NCBI GenBank assembly: GCA_051745935.1
Contig: JBNJEM010000416.1
Span: 1-7,162 of the forward strand
Direction: 5' to 3'
Source: JBNJEM01 sp051745935
GTDB lineage: Bacteria > Planctomycetota > Planctomycetia > Pirellulales > Pirellulaceae
Length of the DNA stretch: 7,162 nt
Part shown: piece by piece, positions 4,499-7,162 of the stretch
Layout of the letters: each line of letters opens with the position of its first letter
Numbering within the stretch: the stretch's first letter is position 1
Made by a program: the position numbers and the translations under genes
The notes under the pieces: model-generated
Database searches by the model: none
What the model was told of the DNA's origin: nothing
The model's input: the letters and a program-made list of their open reading frames with translations, nothing else

Positions 4499-5755
4499 CT
4501 AAACCTTGAGTCCGTCCAGATCTACTTCCAGCCGTTGATTTGATTTCAGCAACTCGTCCATCGTCATGCGGCCTTTCCGAAGGCAAGCCTCGCGCCCCAT
4601 GATCGTGGCCAGGCAGCTTGAGATTGCCAGGGGAACCGTGTCATTCGTGGCATCGGGCTGGGTGATCTTCTCGTGAAAGGTGGCGATATTTCGAATCGCC
4701 CCGGCCGCGTACAAATTCTCGATGGCGCCGCCCGCATAGTGTTTCGGACCGCCGCGAATCAAGGCGCGGCCGCCATACCCGATGACCATGTAAGCCTCTC
4801 CCAAAAACTCACATGTCGCCAACGGGTCTCCGGGCCCCGTGAGGCCTCGGGAGTGGCGTCCCGTGTGGGTCCAGATCAATCCATCGTCGAACTCGTAAAT
4901 GATTCCGAACATATCATGGCTGTCGCCGTGCGGGTTGGGGCGCGCGACGCGGGACACCCCCACCGCCGCCACGGGGGTTTTGCCCAACACCCACATCATC
5001 GCTTGTATCGGATGAATGCAGGCGTTGACGTGATAGGAACCACCAATCGCCACGTCGTTCACCCAGACCAACGATCGGAGCCGGCTTTCAATCGTCTCCG
5101 TCAACGGCGGGTCGCTGAAGAGCCCCCCGTAATAGAAGCTCTTGACCATCCGCACGCTGCCCAAGGCCCCCTCGCCATAACGCTTGGCACACTCCTGGAC
5201 ATGCGGATCGGTGGGCATCTGATAATCGACCAGGAAACACTGTTTCCGTTCGGTCGCCTTTTTGGCATCCGCTTCGACCTGCAAACAGCCAGGCACGTCA
5301 ACGGCCACCGGCTTGGCCAGGTAGACGTGGAGGCCCGCATCAACGGCCGCGCGAACATGTTCGGGGAAGAAACATGGAGGCGTTTCAAGCGCGACGGCCT
5401 CCACGCCACTTTCGACCAGTTCGCGATATCCGGACAACCCCGAAAAACGTCGCGCCGAGTCAACTCCCAACGCATCGCCCGCCGCATCCGCCACTGACTG
5501 AAAATAGTCAGCCACGGCGTGGATTTCATAACCGCCGTGTTTCTGAAACAGTCCCGCGATCCACTTTCCACGACCACCACAACCGACCACGCCTAGCTTT
5601 ATCGCCCGGCTTCGGGAATCCCGATTCGCCCCTTGGCTCCGCACGGGCTTCGGCACCACCAGTGACGCTGCCGCCGCCGCCCCGCCCGCGATAAACGCGC
5701 GGCGTCCAAGCGGCCCGGCGCAGCCTGATTTCAGATTGAACTCCGTCAAGGACAT
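4499..5755 (-). CDS. Gfo/Idh/MocA-family oxidoreductase with Tat signal
   Basis: The protein has 418 residues. Residues 17-34 (GRRAFIAGGAAAAASLVV) form a twin-arginine (Tat) signal with Arg18-Arg19, suggesting export of the folded, cofactor-loaded enzyme. The Rossmann fold begins near residue 52 (AIKLGVVGCGGRG) with the dinucleotide-binding GxGxxG at 58-63. The family's E-K-P motif appears as A-K-P at 147-149 (HVYLAKPVAVD), keeping the Lys but not the Glu. The C-terminal substrate domain contains GSYHVNACIHPIQAMMWVLG, the segment that usually carries the second catalytic His. Members oxidise or reduce sugars and cyclitols with NAD(P); planctomycetes carry many exported copies thought to work on complex glycans. 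The substrate here is unknown. Length is normal for exported members. The ATG at 5753-5755 has only GGAG, about 11 bases upstream. It is apparently monocistronic. Confidence 0.92.
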   Translation of the reverse strand: MSLTEFNLKSGCAGPLGRRAFIAGGAAAAASLVVPKPVRSQGANRDSRSRAIKLGVVGCGGRGKWIAGLFQKHGGYEIHAVADYFQSVADAAGDALGVDSARRFSGLSGYRELVESGVEAVALETPPCFFPEHVRAAVDAGLHVYLAKPVAVDVPGCLQVEADAKKATERKQCFLVDYQMPTDPHVQECAKRYGEGALGSVRMVKSFYYGGLFSDPPLTETIESRLRSLVWVNDVAIGGSYHVNACIHPIQAMMWVLGKTPVAAVGVSRVARPNPHGDSHDMFGIIYEFDDGLIWTHTGRHSRGLTGPGDPLATCEFLGEAYMVIGYGGRALIRGGPKHYAGGAIENLYAAGAIRNIATFHEKITQPDATNDTVPLAISSCLATIMGREACLRKGRMTMDELLKSNQRLEVDLDGLKV

Positions 5756-6020
5756 AAGATCGCGAGCTCCAATACTACCTGGATTTCAAGATGACCGATC
5801 ACCAAAAACCTCGCCAAACAACCCCCTCCATCTTATCCGCATTCACCGTCCAGGTGCAAACCCCGCGGCAGATGAAAAAAACGGTAGCCGTTCCCGGGTG
5901 CCGCCACGGGGCCTGGACACGGGCGCCCGCATGGATGCCACCGGCTAGTATCGTGGTCCCTTATGTTCCACGCGCAAGCAGGGGATCGTTGCCGAAGAGC
6001 TTCGCCCCGAGGAGTTTGTC

Positions 6021-6278
6021 ATGCGTTCGGTCGGGCGTGGTCTGTATATCGTGGGCGACGAGGACGAGGGTGACCCGCTTAGCCGGCACAACTCGAAGTG
6101 CGGGACCTTGTTCGGCGTCTACCCGCACATCACACCCGGATGGATGCGGACCTTCATGGCAGACTGGGCCTACAGCTGTGACAAAGCGCGGGACGAGCTG
6201 GGCTATCGTCCCACGCCTCTGGGCAAGGCTTTGCGCATGACGTACGAATGGCTGAAGCGTATCCGAGGTAAAGAATGA
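6021..6278 (+). CDS. C-terminal part of an NAD-dependent epimerase/dehydratase-like protein (5'-truncated)
   Basis: The 85-residue ORF contains TPGWMRTFMADWAYSCDKAR and then DELGYRPTPLGKALRMTYEW. This is the C-terminal substrate-domain end of extended short-chain dehydrogenases such as NAD-dependent epimerases, where a W-x-Y/x-S/D-x-x-K-A-x-x-E-L-G-Y-x-P-x-P-L motif is standard. The Rossmann GxxGxxG and the catalytic YxxxK are absent, so it cannot be an active sugar epimerase. ATG 6021 has GAGGAG six bases upstream (6009-6014), good enough for translation. However, the same frame is open back to 5949 (TRKQGIVAEELRPEEFVM), which suggests the Met is internal to a longer lost protein. The stop overlaps the next ORF as ATGA at 6275-6278. 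It is most likely the tail of a degraded gene. Confidence 0.55.
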   Translation: MRSVGRGLYIVGDEDEGDPLSRHNSKCGTLFGVYPHITPGWMRTFMADWAYSCDKARDELGYRPTPLGKALRMTYEWLKRIRGKE

Positions 6279-6397
6279 GTAGCCCCGAGAGTACATCCTC
6301 AAGTCCGATCCGCTGGCTCAAGCCCGACCAGGTTCGGCCGAGCCTCATTCTTCTCTCGGCCACTGCATTGACGCTCGTCCGGCGTTACTTCGGATAG
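6275..6397 (+). CDS. 40-residue ORF overlapping the epimerase fragment, probable truncated membrane protein
   Basis: The start is in an ATGA overlap with the preceding stop, and GAGG lies six bases before the ATG. The product begins MSSPESTSSSPIRWLKPDQV and continues RPSLILLSATALTLVRRYFG, then TAG at 6395-6397. The LILLSATALTL stretch is a hydrophobic helix following a basic/Ser-rich start, like the N-terminus of a membrane protein. The coupled start and sensible composition suggest that this was the second gene of an operon, cut off after its first transmembrane segment. It could also be a genuine small membrane protein. Confidence 0.4.
   Translation: MSSPESTSSSPIRWLKPDQVRPSLILLSATALTLVRRYFG
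6336..6361. repeat. Inverted repeat GGCCGAG / CTCGGCC
   Basis: A perfect 7-bp inverted repeat (6336-6342 and 6355-6361) with a 12-base loop lies inside the 40-codon ORF. No T run follows. Its role is unknown and it may be incidental. Confidence 0.3.
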
Positions 6398-6539
6398 CCG
6401 ACCTACGCAGGTCAAAAATTCGTGCCGAGTCCGAACCACCCCCAAACCCCTTGCCGCCTCCGGCACCCGTTGGCCCTGAAAGCAGCACGCGGTAGAGTAG
6501 AATGATTGCGAATCGAGTGCCTGTGCAAGAAAGTGGTCG

Positions 6540-7025
6540 ATGAAGAAAGTCACACCAAGCAACTACAAGAAAGACAAATTATACTGTCCGGTGGCTCGTG
6601 CCGTTCACGAGATCATGCAGGCCGATCACGTGGTCAGACCGGTTGAAGTGCTGATGCGGATGCAGCGTCTGAGCAAGCAGGACTATGAGGATTGGCGGTT
6701 CGCTCGCATTCCGTATCTGGAGCGTGTGCTGGTGGGAAATCTCAGCAAACTCAATCGCATCCTGCGCATACTCCGTATTCATGCCGAATCCATGGGGCTC
6801 GTTGCCTCGCATACCGAGTATCGGAAATGGGGTAAGGGCAAGAAGCGCATCGTCTTGCGATTCTCCAAGTCACGTGATCCGAAAATTGAAAAAGCCTATT
6901 CGACGCACTATGTCGCGAGGGGTGAAAGGAAGCGGCAGGCCGATGCGCAACCCGGCGTTGGCAACGGATCGACGTCTCCAAGCGACAGAGAACGCAAGGC
7001 CGCGAACGACCTTTTCCTTCGGTGA
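6540..7025 (+). CDS. Conserved-looking protein of unknown function (161 aa)
   Basis: The complete ORF begins MKKVTPSNYKKDKLYCPVAR. Its core contains DYEDWRFARIPYLERVLVGN, LSKLNRILRILRIHAESMGL, then EYRKWGKGKKRIVLRFSKSR and IEKAYSTHYV. It is basic, soluble and predicted mainly helical in the first 100 residues, with two short basic strands near KKRIVLRFSK. The last ~35 residues are low-complexity and hydrophilic, probably disordered. I recall similar standalone hypothetical proteins with the WRFxRIPYLER...RILRxHA...KWGKG...LRFSKS pattern in diverse bacteria, but know no function. The basic character and KWGKGKK patch would suit nucleic-acid binding (inference). TAGAAT at 6498-6503 could be a -10 box, without a clear -35. 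Shine-Dalgarno is weak. It stands alone, with the next gene convergent. Confidence 0.75.
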   Translation: MKKVTPSNYKKDKLYCPVARAVHEIMQADHVVRPVEVLMRMQRLSKQDYEDWRFARIPYLERVLVGNLSKLNRILRILRIHAESMGLVASHTEYRKWGKGKKRIVLRFSKSRDPKIEKAYSTHYVARGERKRQADAQPGVGNGSTSPSDRERKAANDLFLR

Positions 7026-7039
7026 GGCGCGCGGGCGTA

Positions 7040-7162
7040 TCATTTGCCGTGCTTCGCTCGTTTGGCGTTCTGACGGGCGTCGGCGGCGCGGGTCACTTCC
7101 AAGTGCTGCTGGAGCGCCTGCCGCAGGTGATCGTAGACCGCCTGCAAGTCCCGCGGAACCGC
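7040..7162 (-). CDS. C-terminal end of an unrecognised gene (5' part outside window)
   Basis: On the minus strand the frame is open from the right edge for 40 codons to TGA 7040-7042. It reads AVPRDLQAVYDHLRQALQQH, then LEVTRAADARQNAKRAKHGK. Third positions are almost all G/C, supporting coding. The segment is an amphipathic helix ending in a basic tail. It converges with the 6540-7025 gene, with 14 bases between stops. No family can be named from so short a piece. Confidence 0.55.
   Translation of the reverse strand, partial: AVPRDLQAVYDHLRQALQQHLEVTRAADARQNAKRAKHGK

Noticed and set aside
4673..5497. 274-codon plus-strand ORF
   Set aside because: Antisense of the Gfo/Idh/MocA gene, whose motifs and signal peptide are clear.
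3508..5780. CTACCTGGAT present near 3511-3520 and 5766-5775, upstream of csrA and of the oxidoreductase
   Set aside because: A shared 10-mer is expected by chance many times in 7 kb; spacing to the two starts differs widely (about 155 versus 15 bases).

Overview
The window looks like a chromosomal accessory segment from a planctomycete, probably from the Pirellulales. That is an inference from several things: a Tat-exported Gfo/Idh/MocA oxidoreductase of the kind these bacteria carry in large numbers, two CsrA paralogues, G+C-rich DNA, and a loose layout with long non-coding gaps and many gene remnants. I saw no rRNA, tRNA, CRISPR array, phage structural gene or intact transposase.

Left part (1-1890, + strand with antisense remnants): the end of a kelch/beta-propeller protein (2-478) is followed by a small antitoxin-like gene (503-679). 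That gene overlaps, by ATGA, a RelE/ParE-type toxin gene which is frameshifted and cut short. Next comes a graveyard: the last ~36 residues of a Gfo/Idh/MocA oxidoreductase in antisense (1018-1126, itself frameshifted), a codon-biased coding block of unknown function with no ATG (1126-1686), and a piece of the N-terminal domain of a tyrosine/integron-type integrase in antisense (1715-1858).

Centre (1890-4498, - strand): an apparently intact type II toxin-antitoxin pair (Phd/YefM-like antitoxin, then a PIN-domain toxin) with a good promoter and an operator-like inverted repeat. A ~480-base gap with two inverted repeats follows. Then come two csrA genes: a canonical one (3148-3357) and a divergent one (4038-4223) in which the RNA-binding Arg44 is Lys. 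They are separated by ~680 bases that contain an ORF fragment, a C9 tract and a perfect 8-bp hairpin. The divergent csrA has a TTGACA-type promoter and a strong ribosome binding site of its own.

Right part (4499-7162): a full-length Tat-signal Gfo/Idh/MocA oxidoreductase (- strand). On the + strand follow the C-terminal third of an NAD-dependent epimerase/dehydratase-like protein, a 40-codon ORF overlapping it by ATGA (probably the truncated start of a membrane protein), and an intact 161-residue conserved-looking protein of unknown function. The C-terminal end of another unknown gene runs off the right edge on the - strand.

The genes do not form one pathway. The working units are the PIN toxin-antitoxin pair, the two CsrA regulators and the exported oxidoreductase. 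The rest reads as decay after insertions, deletions and recombination. I found no convincing new multi-gene system. The best leads are the divergent CsrA and the unknown proteins at 1126-1686 and 6540-7025.
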